Positions 17,429-27,520 of a stretch of DNA of 64,000 nucleotides are shown one piece after another. Origin of the DNA: AWTP1-13 sp963832445 (GTDB taxonomy: Bacteria; Pseudomonadota; Alphaproteobacteria; Rhizobiales; Hyphomicrobiaceae); contig CAWHUM010000017.1 in the NCBI GenBank assembly GCA_963832445.1, positions 92,055 to 156,054 of the forward strand, written 5' to 3'. The notes below the pieces were generated by a model that did not search any database, had not been told where the DNA came from, and saw only the letters and a list, made by a program, of their open reading frames with translations. How positions within the stretch are numbered: the first letter of the stretch is position 1; each line of letters opens with the position of its first letter. The translations under genes were made by a program, and so were the position numbers.

Positions 17429-19057
17429 TCAGAACCTGGAAACCTCGACTTCCTTGCTGGTGATGAACTCGAGCAGCGCCGGTTGCCCCTTCTCGGTGGC
17501 AGCGATACCCCGTTTGATGGCGGGCACGATATCGGACGGCTTCTCGATGCGCTCGCCGTAGGCGCCGAGCGCGCGGGCGAAGGCGGCGTAGTCGCCCGAG
17601 ATGTCGGTCGAGCGATACTTCTCGGTGGACACCGGCATCACCTTGAGCTCGATGGCCATGGAGAAGTTGTTGAGCAGGATCGACAGGATCGGGATCCTCT
17701 CGCGCACGGCCGTCTCCAGGTCCATGCCGGTGAAGCCGATCGCCGCGTCGCCCCACACGTTGATGCAGAGCTTGTCCGGCTTGGCGAGCTTGGCCCCCAT
17801 GGCATAGCCGAGGCCGGAGCCCAGCTGCGTGGTCTTGCCCCAGCCGATGTAGGTCAGCGGGCTCACGGAGCGCCAGAAGGGCGAGAGCTGGTCGCGCGGG
17901 CTGCCTGCGTCGTGGGTGATGATGGTGTTGGCAACATCGACCGTCTTCTGCAGGTCCCACAGCACGCGGTACGGCGACAGCGGGGCGTTATCGTTTGTCA
18001 GCTTCGGCAGCCACTTCTCGAGCCAGGCCTCGTACAGCTCCTTGATTTCGGCCGCGGCCCGCTGCGGGTCCCTCGGCTTCTTCACGCCTTGGCGCCGCAC
18101 CTCCTCGATGATGGCCGCCAGCACCAGCTTGGCATCGCCGAGCACGGCCAGCGCCGAGCCGACGTCGCGATTGACGTCGGCGGCGTCGAGCGTTGCGTGA
18201 ATGATGGTCTTGCCGGCCGGCATCTTCACGCCGAAGCTGGTATCGGTGAAGCTGCAGCCGATGCCGAAGATGACGTCGGCCTGCTTCAGGAAGTGATCCA
18301 CCGGCCCGGTGGTGGCAAGCCCGCCCGAGCCCAGCGCCAGCGGGTGCGTCTCGGGGAAAGCGCTCTTGCCCTGCAGGCTGGTGCAGACCGGCATGGCGAG
18401 CAGCTCGACGAACTCGGCAACCTCGGGCCACGCCTCGGCCCAGTGCACGCCCTGGCCGACGTAGGCTACCGGGCGCTTGGCCTTGATCAGCATGGCCGCT
18501 GCGGCGCGCACGGCGTCGGGATCAGGGCCCGTGCGCAGGGCAGGGATCGGCGCATAGTCGATCGTATCGATCTCCTCGGCGAACACGTCGGCCGGCACCT
18601 CCACCAGCACGGGACCGCCGCGGCCCGAGCGCAGCTGGGTGAAGGCGCGGCGGAAAATGGTGGGAATCTCCTTGGCCGAGGTGATGGGCTCGGCCGATTT
18701 GGTGACGTTGGCCATGCTGACGCTGGCGAAGTAGCGCCGGCCCCCCCAGGCAGCCCGCCGCGCATAGCCCATGGGCATCACGAGGATAGGAACGGACTCG
18801 CTGTAGGCCTGCGCCACGCCGCCGTAGGCGTTCTCGGTGCCAGGTCCGTGCTGCATGGCAAATACGCCGAGCTTCTTGCCGCTGGTGACGCGGGAGATGG
18901 CCTCGGCCATGTGCAGTCCGGTGCGTTCCTGGCGCACGATGATGGGGCGGATGTCGGCAACGGCGGCACGCTCCAGGATGTGATTGACCGGATAGCCGAT
19001 CACCCACTCCACGCCTTCGCGTTTCAAAATCTCGGAAATGGCGTCGGCGGTCTTCAT
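17429..19057 (-). CDS. Thiamine-diphosphate-dependent enzyme, acetolactate-synthase-like
   Basis: 542 residues with the three-domain layout of the ThDP family: the Pyr domain with the activating Glu in VRQERTGLHMAEA, a central Rossmann-like domain, and the PP domain whose cofactor motif begins WGDAAIGFTGMDLE and ends ILLNN. It is not IlvB (a true ilvB is at 25270): the second Gly of GDG is Ala and sequence around the FAD region is weak. Related proteins decarboxylate or ligate 2-oxo acids; the substrate is unknown. Operon position just upstream of the CoA ligase suggests a role in the same catabolic route. Confidence 0.85.
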   Translation of the reverse strand: MKTADAISEILKREGVEWVIGYPVNHILERAAVADIRPIIVRQERTGLHMAEAISRVTSGKKLGVFAMQHGPGTENAYGGVAQAYSESVPILVMPMGYARRAAWGGRRYFASVSMANVTKSAEPITSAKEIPTIFRRAFTQLRSGRGGPVLVEVPADVFAEEIDTIDYAPIPALRTGPDPDAVRAAAAMLIKAKRPVAYVGQGVHWAEAWPEVAEFVELLAMPVCTSLQGKSAFPETHPLALGSGGLATTGPVDHFLKQADVIFGIGCSFTDTSFGVKMPAGKTIIHATLDAADVNRDVGSALAVLGDAKLVLAAIIEEVRRQGVKKPRDPQRAAAEIKELYEAWLEKWLPKLTNDNAPLSPYRVLWDLQKTVDVANTIITHDAGSPRDQLSPFWRSVSPLTYIGWGKTTQLGSGLGYAMGAKLAKPDKLCINVWGDAAIGFTGMDLETAVRERIPILSILLNNFSMAIELKVMPVSTEKYRSTDISGDYAAFARALGAYGERIEKPSDIVPAIKRGIAATEKGQPALLEFITSKEVEVSRF

Positions 19058-19228
19058 GGGGTTGCTCCCTGCTACAGCTTCTGGCGAGCTTAGTCGGGTT
19101 TATCGCTGTCGCGCCAGCCGGGATGCGGTGGGCTGCTGCCCAATATCTTGTCGTCTCGCGGTTTCTGTGCGTCACTCGGGACCGCATCGCGATCCCGGTA
19201 GCGCGCACCGGCAGGCAAGGGGCCCTCT

Positions 19229-20116
19229 ATGACCAAGTACGTGCCTAAGATCAATGTCTCCGAGCTCGTCGCCATCGACGTGCACACGCATGCGGAGGTG
19301 TCGAGCCGGGCCCCGCGCGACCCCTGCTCGATGATCTTCGACGAGGCGATGGCCAAGTACTTCAAGGAGGCGGGCCGGCCCACCATTCCGCAAGTCGCGC
19401 AATACTACCGCGAGCGCAAGATGGCGGCGGTGATCTTCACGGTCGACAGCGAGTCGGAGATCGGCATCTGGCGCATCGCCAACGAGGAGGTGGCCGAGGT
19501 GGCGGCCGAGCACGCCGATGTGCTGATCCCGTTCGCCAGCATCGATCCCGCCCGTGGCAAGATGGGTCAGCGCGAAGCCCGCCGGCTGGTCGAGGAGTAT
19601 GGCGTGCGCGGCTTCAAGTTCCACCCCTCCTCGCAGGGCTTCTATCCCAACGACCGCAAGAAGGCCTACGGCCTCTACGAGGTGATCGAGGGCTACAAGC
19701 TGCCGGCGCTGTTCCACACCGGCCAGACCGGCTTCGGCGCCGGCATGAAGGCCGGCGGGGGCGTGCGCCTCAAATATTCCAACCCCATGTACATCGACGA
19801 CGTGGCGGTGGACTTCCCCGACATGCCGATCATCCTGGCGCACCCCTCGTTCCCCTGGCAGGACGAAGCACTGTCGGTCGCCACGCACAAGCCGCAGGTC
19901 TATATCGATCTCTCCGGCTGGTCGCCCAAGTACTTTCCGGCCATCCTGGTGCAGTACGCCAATTCGCTGCTGCGGCGGAAGATGCTGTTCGGCTCCGACT
20001 TCCCGGTGCTGACGCCCGACCGCTGGCTCGCCGACTTCGCCAAGATCGACATCAAGGCCGAGGTGCGGCCGCTGATCCTGAAGGACAACGCCGTGAAGCT
20101 GCTGGGTCTTGGTTAG
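19229..20116 (+). CDS. Amidohydrolase family protein (TIM-barrel)
   Basis: An intact 295-residue amidohydrolase-related protein. Visible metal-site elements are DVHTHAEVS (strand 1), KFHPSSQGFYP, LFHTGQTGFG, ILAHPSFPWQDEA and GSDFPVLTP (late Asp). Members act as decarboxylases or C-C/ester hydrolases on aromatic substrates. A relative in Rhodococcus (CouO) hydrolyses 4-hydroxyphenyl-beta-ketoacyl-CoA in phenylpropenoate breakdown, so a role beside the nearby CoA ligase is plausible but inferred. It is divergent from the ThDP gene. The last 80 bases before its stop are repeated at 22433. Confidence 0.88.
   Translation: MTKYVPKINVSELVAIDVHTHAEVSSRAPRDPCSMIFDEAMAKYFKEAGRPTIPQVAQYYRERKMAAVIFTVDSESEIGIWRIANEEVAEVAAEHADVLIPFASIDPARGKMGQREARRLVEEYGVRGFKFHPSSQGFYPNDRKKAYGLYEVIEGYKLPALFHTGQTGFGAGMKAGGGVRLKYSNPMYIDDVAVDFPDMPIILAHPSFPWQDEALSVATHKPQVYIDLSGWSPKYFPAILVQYANSLLRRKMLFGSDFPVLTPDRWLADFAKIDIKAEVRPLILKDNAVKLLGLG
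20024..20103 (+). repeat. 80-bp direct repeat, copy 1 (inside amidohydrolase 3' end)
   Basis: These 80 bases are identical to 22433-22512. This copy codes for residues 266-292 of the intact amidohydrolase. The copies flank a 2.3-kb segment holding tetR and the MFS gene. Confidence 0.9.
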
Positions 20117-20215
20117 AGGACCGCGGAGGCCGGGCTCTGGTCGGGCGTTTGTGTAGCGGTTGAACGTTGTCCGGCGCCGACGGTTTGGCGTGACGCGGGC
20201 CAAACGCGGGAGCGG

Positions 20216-20845
20216 TCATTGGCCGCGCGCTCGGCGCGTCGAGCGGGACGCGCGAGCGGCAACACGGGCCGGCGCAGGCTTCGAGGGAACCGAGACACCC
20301 GCTGCGGCCAGGAGAGTGCGCGCCGCATCGCCGGCTGTGCGGGCCACCTTGGGGTCGCCTCGGACCAGCGCCGCAGCGATGGCGCCGTCGACGAGCAGCT
20401 GGAGCTGCATGGCGAGAGTATCTGGGTGTGCTACCCCGAGCTGCTTCAGCAGGTCGCGGAACCACACCCGCCGCTCCTCTTTGAACGCTAACGCGATTCT
20501 GTTCGCGGCATGATTGGGCTCCTTCAACTCGGCAACGGCATTCACGAACGGGCAGCCGCGAAACACGCCGCTGGCGAACGACCGTTCGAGCCGATCGAAA
20601 TCTCCCAAGATCTGCTCGGCCGGAGGCAGGTCTGACGCCTGCTTCGGTTTCAGGCGGCGGGCAAGATACGCAACGATCAGGTCGTCCTTAGAAGGGAAGT
20701 AATTATACAGCGTGCGCTTACTGATGCCGACCTCGGAGGCGACCGTGTCGACGCCCACTGCGCGGATGCCCTGGCTGTAGAATAGCCGGTCCGTTGTCTC
20801 GAGGATGCGCTGCCGCATGGCAGCCTTGTCGTCCGATCGGGTCAT
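20216..20845 (-). CDS. TetR family transcriptional regulator
   Basis: A 209-residue repressor. The N-terminal HTH (about residues 12-58) reads RILETTDRLFYSQGIRAVGVDTVA then VGISKRTLYNYFPSKDDL, the classical TetR motif. The C-terminal ligand domain has CPFVNAVAEL near the middle, typical of the subgroup with TetR_C-type effector domains, and a basic Ala/Arg-rich tail. The ATG at 20845 overlaps the edge of an operator. It is divergent from the MFS gene, and the two palindromes between them point to autoregulation and control of the pump. Confidence 0.92.
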   Translation of the reverse strand: MTRSDDKAAMRQRILETTDRLFYSQGIRAVGVDTVASEVGISKRTLYNYFPSKDDLIVAYLARRLKPKQASDLPPAEQILGDFDRLERSFASGVFRGCPFVNAVAELKEPNHAANRIALAFKEERRVWFRDLLKQLGVAHPDTLAMQLQLLVDGAIAAALVRGDPKVARTAGDAARTLLAAAGVSVPSKPAPARVAARASRSTRRARGQ

Positions 20846-20862
20846 TACACAGACCTGTGTAA
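20845..20862. promoter_or_regulatory. TetR operator 1
   Basis: A perfect inverted repeat, TTACACAG-AC-CTGTGTAA, overlapping the tetR start codon. A near-identical second site lies 50 bases away. Binding here would block tetR transcription or translation initiation. Confidence 0.8.
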
Positions 20863-20896
20863 GTTTCGGTTGACGGCGCGTGTTGCCAGGATAATG

Positions 20897-20912
20897 TACA
20901 CAGGTCTGTGTA
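20897..20912. promoter_or_regulatory. TetR operator 2
   Basis: TACACAG-GT-CTGTGTA, a perfect inverted repeat with the same 7-base half-sites as operator 1. It lies about 55 bases upstream of the MFS start, in the expected promoter zone. Inference: the regulator at 20216 binds both sites. Confidence 0.8.
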
Positions 20913-20965
20913 ATCAAGGCTGCCGCGTCGGGCACGGCGCGGCAAGCAGCAGAGGAGCCCGGGCA

Positions 20966-22231
20966 ATGGCGGACAAAGGGCGCTTGCGCGCGGCCGTGCC
21001 GGTCCTGCTGGGAGCTGCGGTGCTGCTGAGCTTGAGCATGGGGGTGCGCCAGAGTTTCGGCCTCGTCATGTCAGCGATGACGCGCGACATCGCCATCACG
21101 ATCTCGGACTTCACGCTGGCGATCGCGATACAGAACCTGGGCTGGGGGCTTCTGCAACCATTTGCGGGTGCGCTTGCCGCAAGAATCGGGTTTCGCCCGA
21201 TCATGGTGTCGGGCGCTGCCTGCTACGTCGGCGGACTGGCGGTACTTGCCGCCGCGCGCGAGCTCCCAAGCGTCATCATCGGCGCCGGCGTGCTCATTGG
21301 CATCGCCTTGGCGTGCACGGCATCAGGAATGGCGTTGGCGGTAGGCTCGCGCGCCGTACCGGCAGCGGCTCGCAGCCTGGTGCTGGGCTTCATAACGGCT
21401 GCGGGCTCGCTTGGCGCACTGCTTGCGGCACCGATTGCGCAAGCACTAACCGCCCAGCTTGGGTGGAGAGCGGGGGTGCTGAGCTTCCTCGCGCTCGCGC
21501 TCGGGATGCTGCCGGCGGCGTGGCTCGCAGGCCGGGTCGATGGGATCGCCGCAGATCGAGTAGAAGCCGGCGAGGCCTCGATCAGAGAAGCGCTTCGCGC
21601 CGCCCTAGGCAGGGTGCAGTTCCTCGTGATGACTGGATGCTACTTTGTCTGCGGAATGCAGTTGCTCTTCATCACCACCCACCTGCCCGCCTACCTGGCA
21701 ATCTGCGGCATGGACCCGATGCTGAGCGCCGAAGCCTTGGGCGCGATCGGCGTGTTCAACGTGGCGGGCAGCCTGTTCTTCGGTTGGGCCGGCGGCCGAT
21801 GGTCGAAGCTTGTGCTGCTCGGCACGATCTACATCTCGCGCTCACTGGTACTAGGCTGGTACTTCCTGCTGCCGCCAACGCCTCTCAGCACGCTCGTCTT
21901 CGCGGCATTGATGGGCTTTCTATGGCTTGGCGTCGGGCCGCTGGTGGCAGGATCGGTAGTGGAGATGTTCGGCTTGCGCTGGCAGGCCATGATCCAGGGC
22001 CTCGCCTTCACGAGCCATCAGCTCGGCAGTTTCCTCGGCGCCTTTGGTGGCGGCCTGTTGTTCGATGCCTTGGGCTCCTATGACGTCGCTTGGCGGGTCG
22101 GCGTTGGCTTGGGGCTTGCGGCCGGCGTCCTGCAAGTGAGCTTTGCAATGCTACGGCCGGTTTTGCCGGTCGAGGGCAGGGCGGATGCTTGCCCGCAACC
22201 GCCTGAGGCTTCTCTATCGGCCAAAGCGTAG
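20966..22231 (+). CDS. MFS transporter, probable efflux pump
   Basis: A 421-residue major facilitator with 12 predicted helices. The first loop has SFGLVMSAMTRDIAITISDF, and helix 4 the GIALACTASGMALA stretch. The central loop (about 200-215) splits the two six-helix halves. The start at 20966 follows AGAGGAG and removes a 32-residue extension that would run through operator 2. Divergence from a TetR regulator with shared operators suggests substrate-induced export of a toxic compound; the substrate is unknown. Confidence 0.88.
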   Translation: MADKGRLRAAVPVLLGAAVLLSLSMGVRQSFGLVMSAMTRDIAITISDFTLAIAIQNLGWGLLQPFAGALAARIGFRPIMVSGAACYVGGLAVLAAARELPSVIIGAGVLIGIALACTASGMALAVGSRAVPAAARSLVLGFITAAGSLGALLAAPIAQALTAQLGWRAGVLSFLALALGMLPAAWLAGRVDGIAADRVEAGEASIREALRAALGRVQFLVMTGCYFVCGMQLLFITTHLPAYLAICGMDPMLSAEALGAIGVFNVAGSLFFGWAGGRWSKLVLLGTIYISRSLVLGWYFLLPPTPLSTLVFAALMGFLWLGVGPLVAGSVVEMFGLRWQAMIQGLAFTSHQLGSFLGAFGGGLLFDALGSYDVAWRVGVGLGLAAGVLQVSFAMLRPVLPVEGRADACPQPPEASLSAKA

Positions 22232-22432
22232 CTAGGGGGCTGCCGCACCACCGCATGCCCGCATCACAATAGTTGGGCTGTGTAGCATTGCTTGTAATGG
22301 GTGGTGGTAGAATTGACGTGGCCGAAGTCGATGCAACGCTGGGGATGGATGTCGATAGGCCGCGTGACCTTGGGGCGTGGCACCACAATCGGCACTGTTC
22401 AATTGAGTATAATTTGAGGAGGCGTGCCGTGA

Positions 22433-22525
22433 TGGCTCGCCGACTTCGCCAAGATCGACATCAAGGCCGAGGTGCGGCCGCTGATCCTGAAGGACAACGC
22501 CGTGAAGCTGCTCGGGCTGGCGTAG
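22433..22525 (+). pseudogene. Amidohydrolase 3'-end remnant (80-bp repeat, copy 2)
   Basis: Bases 22433-22512 equal 20024-20103 exactly, and the fragment continues to an in-frame TAG (LADFAKIDIK...LLGLA). No upstream part of the gene remains, and there is no start codon in context. It is a duplicate end of the 19229 gene, left when the tetR-MFS segment was inserted or when a second copy was deleted. The 200 bases before it (22232-22432) hold no recognisable gene. Confidence 0.85.
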
Positions 22526-22541
22526 CCTGTGACGTAGGTTC

Positions 22542-22985
22542 TCAGCTTTGCTCTGCAGTCCGTTGCAGTGCCGGCCGCACGCGTATCCATCGCACCGCAA
22601 TCATGCCGAAGATGGCCGCGGCAGCGAAGACAAACACCTCCGGCCTGCCGCTCGCCAGTGACACCACCGCCGGCCCCGGGCAATAGCCCGCCAGTCCCCA
22701 GCCGATGCCAAAGATCGTCGCGCCGGAAAGCAGCGGGGCGTCGATGGCGGTCGCTGCAGGAATTGCTAAATGCGACGACCAGAGCGGAAGTCCTCGCCCG
22801 AGGACCAGGCGATAGCCGATCATGGTCACGATAAGGCCCGCGCCCATGGTGAACAGCAGGGTTGGGTTCCACGCGCCCGCAAGGTCGAGAAAGCCCAGAA
22901 CAACGGACGGATCTGCCAGGCCAGACAGGCAAAGGCCCAGGCCGAAGATCAAGCCGGCGACAAGGCCGATCAAGATATCGCGCAT
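22542..22985 (-). CDS. YeeE/YedE-type transporter half (DUF6691-like)
   Basis: A 147-residue membrane protein with four or five helices. The marker is GIGWGLAGYCPGPAVVSLASG, whose Cys matches the sulfur-handling Cys of the YeeE/YedE family (thiosulfate or sulfur-compound uptake in characterised members). It forms a pair with the next gene, the usual two half-sized subunits. The gap between them is 7 bases. Confidence 0.88.
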   Translation of the reverse strand: MRDILIGLVAGLIFGLGLCLSGLADPSVVLGFLDLAGAWNPTLLFTMGAGLIVTMIGYRLVLGRGLPLWSSHLAIPAATAIDAPLLSGATIFGIGWGLAGYCPGPAVVSLASGRPEVFVFAAAAIFGMIAVRWIRVRPALQRTAEQS

Positions 22986-22992
22986 CGTCCCC

Positions 22993-23409
22993 TCACATCA
23001 GATGCCGCGTGACGAAGACGGTGGCGACGGCAACAGCCATGAATACGCCGGTCGCCGCGGCCGAACGTGGCGATAGCCGGGCAAGACCGCAGATGCCATG
23101 GCCCGACGTGCATCCGCTGCCCAGTGCCGTTCCGGCGCCGACCAGGAGGCCCGACACAGCCAACAGGGCGTAGCCGCCCGTCGGTGCTCCAATGCCGTCG
23201 AAGCCGGCGAGCGCCCCGAGCCCGAGCGGCGCCAGCAGCAGGCCCCCGATGAAGGCAAGCCGCAACGGCCAATCCTGGGCGGGCTTCGGCGGCAGCAGGC
23301 CGCCGACAATGCCGCTGATGCCGGCGATGCGCCCGCTGAGGAACATCAGGAGCACCGCAGAAACTCCGATCAAGGCGCCGCCGAGCGCGGCAGACAGGAA
23401 TGGGTGCAT
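22993..23409 (-). CDS. YeeE/YedE-type transporter half
   Basis: A 138-residue membrane protein with the other signature of the pair, GSGCTSGHGICGLARLS, including the conserved Cys of the transport path. The ATG at 23409 follows GAGGAGG; a start nine codons earlier is less likely. With the 22542 product it would form a complete sulfur-compound carrier. No sulfur-oxidation or persulfide regulator gene was seen nearby. Confidence 0.9.
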   Translation of the reverse strand: MHPFLSAALGGALIGVSAVLLMFLSGRIAGISGIVGGLLPPKPAQDWPLRLAFIGGLLLAPLGLGALAGFDGIGAPTGGYALLAVSGLLVGAGTALGSGCTSGHGICGLARLSPRSAAATGVFMAVAVATVFVTRHLM

Positions 23410-23584
23410 GCAACAATCCTCCTCTTGCGCGCACAATACTTAGGAACTGCACTGGCGGCGGCCAAGCACCACTCCTGTGGCCAACGCGGCCGGGCCGGAG
23501 TGCGGACCGGTGTCAGAACGGTGTGTTGATGGTGGCAGGCAAAGGGTTAAGCTTGTGCACGGGCCGTAGCCAAGGAGCCGCGTC

Positions 23585-24070
23585 ATGATCCTGGGGATGT
23601 CGTTATCGACCTTCACCACCGTGCATGTGGTGATCAGCCTGATCGGCATCGCCAGCGGGTTGATCGTTCTCTGGGGCATGCTGGACTCGCAGCGGATGGC
23701 GGGCCTGACTGCGATCTTTCTCCTCACCACCGTGCTGACCAGCGTTACCGGTTTCATGTTCCCCTTCAACGGCCTGCTGCCTTCGCACATCGTCGGCGCC
23801 ATCTCGCTGGTGGCGCTGGCAGTCGCGCTCATCGCGCTCTATGCCTTCCGACTGGGGGGCGCGTGGCGGTGGGTGTACGTGGTGACGGCCGTCATCGCGC
23901 TCTATTTCAACGTGTTCGTGGGCGTGGTGCAGGCGTTCCGGAAATTCGCATTCCTGCACGCGCTGGCGCCGACCCAGTCCGAGCCGCCCTTCGCCATCGC
24001 CCAGCTCGTTGTCCTGGCGCTGTTCGTGTGGCTCGGCTACTTGGCGGTGAGGCGGTTTCATCCAACCTGA
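23585..24070 (+). CDS. Four-helix membrane protein of unknown function
   Basis: A 161-residue membrane protein with four hydrophobic helices (about 7-28, 40-62, 67-88, 96-118) and a possible fifth near the C-terminus (LVVLALFVWLGYLAV). His in TVHVVISLIGI and PSHIVGAI could face the membrane interior. It is divergent from the YeeE/YedE pair. Resembles the general layout of DUF2306/DoxX-like small membrane proteins, but I cannot assign a family. Confidence 0.8.
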   Translation: MILGMSLSTFTTVHVVISLIGIASGLIVLWGMLDSQRMAGLTAIFLLTTVLTSVTGFMFPFNGLLPSHIVGAISLVALAVALIALYAFRLGGAWRWVYVVTAVIALYFNVFVGVVQAFRKFAFLHALAPTQSEPPFAIAQLVVLALFVWLGYLAVRRFHPT

Positions 24071-24243
24071 TCGCTGTGCGACTGGGCTGCCGCCCAGGTC
24101 CGCTTGGGGGATGGCTCCCCCAAACCCCCTCCATCTTTGTTTCAAGAAGCGGGTGGTCTGGCGGGTGTCCCGCCAGCCGGGTGCGGGCGGGAGCCCGCTC
24201 GCGAAGCGACGAGCCCAACCACAAAATGCGTTAGTCTCAGCGG

Positions 24244-25170
24244 ATGCCGCCCCATCGCCCAATCCTGATCGCCGGGCCGACTGCCAGCGGCAAGTCGGGG
24301 CTAGCGCTTGCGCTGGCCGAGCGGCTCGGCGGCACCATCATCAATGCCGACAGCATGCAGGTGTACCGGGAATTGCGCGTGCTCACGGCCAGGCCTACGC
24401 CCGAGGAGGAGGCGCGCGCGCCGCACGCACTCTACGGTTTCGTGCCCGGGAGCGAAGCCTATTCCGCTGGGCGCTATGCTGCCGATGCAGCAGCAGCGAT
24501 CGCGGCGGCACGTGCTGCTGGCCGCGTGCCCATCGTCGTGGGCGGCACCGGGCTCTACTTCCGCACGCTGCTGCAGGGCCTGTCCCCCGTGCCGCCCGTG
24601 GAGCCCGAGACACGCGCCTATTGGCGCGGAGAGGCTGCCAGGCGGCCCGCGTCCGAGCTGCACGCCCTGCTGCTGGCGCGCGATCCGGAAACTGCGGCCC
24701 GGCTGTTGCCCACCGATCCCCAGCGCATCGTTCGCGCCCTGGAGGTGCTGGAGTCGACCGGGCGCTCCCTTACCCACTGGCAGCGCGAGCCCGGCACGCC
24801 GGTGCTCGAGGAGGCGGAAGTGATGCGGCTCCTGGTGTTGCCGGAGCGCGCGAGCCTGGTGAGGCGCCTCGAGACCCGTTTCGACGCCATGATCTCCGCC
24901 GGGGCTCTGCAGGAAGTGGCGGGGCTTCTGGCGCTCGGTTTTTCTCCTGAGCTGCCGATCATGCGAGCGCTGGGAGTGGCTCCGTTGGCCGCGCATTTGA
25001 CCGGGGCAATGAGGTTGGAGGAGGCCGTCTCGGTTGCGAAGGCCCACACCCGCAAGTACGCCAAGCGGCAGCTCACATGGCTCAAGCGAAATATGATTGC
25101 GTGGAAAGTAGTAGGAGAGCAACAAATGGAAAGTCTAAGCCGCGCAGACTTTTCGTTTATTGATCTCTAA
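24244..25170 (+). CDS. miaA: tRNA dimethylallyltransferase MiaA
   Basis: Transfers a dimethylallyl group to A37 of tRNAs that read UNN codons. The 308 residues have the P-loop GPTASGKSG at 10-18, the INADSMQVYRELRVLTARPT region, the VGGTGLYFRTL motif, and TRKYAKRQLTWLKR near the end. Length is normal. It precedes ilvB by 99 bases on the same strand, as in other Hyphomicrobiales. The start at 24244 gives MPPHRPILIAGP. Confidence 0.96.
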   Translation: MPPHRPILIAGPTASGKSGLALALAERLGGTIINADSMQVYRELRVLTARPTPEEEARAPHALYGFVPGSEAYSAGRYAADAAAAIAAARAAGRVPIVVGGTGLYFRTLLQGLSPVPPVEPETRAYWRGEAARRPASELHALLLARDPETAARLLPTDPQRIVRALEVLESTGRSLTHWQREPGTPVLEEAEVMRLLVLPERASLVRRLETRFDAMISAGALQEVAGLLALGFSPELPIMRALGVAPLAAHLTGAMRLEEAVSVAKAHTRKYAKRQLTWLKRNMIAWKVVGEQQMESLSRADFSFIDL

Positions 25171-25269
25171 CGGTTGACCCGGCATCCTGGCCCCGATATA
25201 GCCAGCGCCAGCCCACAACAAGCTCGTTGAGTTGCGCCAAGCCAGCGCGGCCCAGCGCGGAGTTTTGCC

Positions 25270-27043
<1,774 letters not shown>

Positions 27044-27088
27044 AGACAACGCGTTGCTGGTGAGGTGGGGCGCGTAGCTCCTTAGGAG

Positions 27089-27520
27089 TCAGGGGTGAGC
27101 AACGGCTTCCCAGGGATTGATCACCTCAACCGAAAGATCGCTGAAATGGCGCACGTTGCGCGTGGCAATGGCGGCACCGCGGCTGGCGGCAATTCCAGCG
27201 ATCTGGGTATCCCCAAAGCCGGCAGGACGCCCGCGGTGCCGGCGATCCGCCTCGATCTGCGCAGCATGCAACGCAGCCGCCAAGTCGAACGGAAGCACTC
27301 GGTTCTGGAAATCGTGGATCAACAGTTGGTCAAATGCGGCGAGCAGGGCTCTTTTGCGCCGGCCTTTCGGCTTTGCGTCGATGCCGCCCCTGATCTCGAA
27401 GACGGTGATGGCAGTCGTCCACAGTTGCTCCGCATCGCTCTGATCCAGCCACCCGATCACTTGCATGCTGGGCGCATCGGCCATCAGTTCGGAAACGACG
27501 TTGGTGTCTACAATGATCAC
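27089..27520 (-). CDS. PIN-domain toxin, VapC/FitB family
   Basis: A 143-residue PIN nuclease: VIIVDTNVVSELM (first acidic Asp), FEIRGGI (Glu), then GRPAGFGDTQIAGIAASRGAAIATRN (two further acidic residues) and HFSDLSVEVINPW at the end. The FitB-like order GDTQIAGIA is a clear sub-family mark. Members cleave RNA, often tRNA. The start is a GTG at 27520 that overlaps the antitoxin stop (27517-27519), giving coupling. It sits antisense to the surrounding ilvB and ilvH genes. Confidence 0.9.
   Translation of the reverse strand: MIIVDTNVVSELMADAPSMQVIGWLDQSDAEQLWTTAITVFEIRGGIDAKPKGRRKRALLAAFDQLLIHDFQNRVLPFDLAAALHAAQIEADRRHRGRPAGFGDTQIAGIAASRGAAIATRNVRHFSDLSVEVINPWEAVAHP

Noticed and set aside
20870..20965. 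32-residue N-terminal extension of the MFS transporter
   Set aside because: It would be encoded through operator 2 and lacks a ribosome site; the ATG at 20966 follows AGAGGAG.
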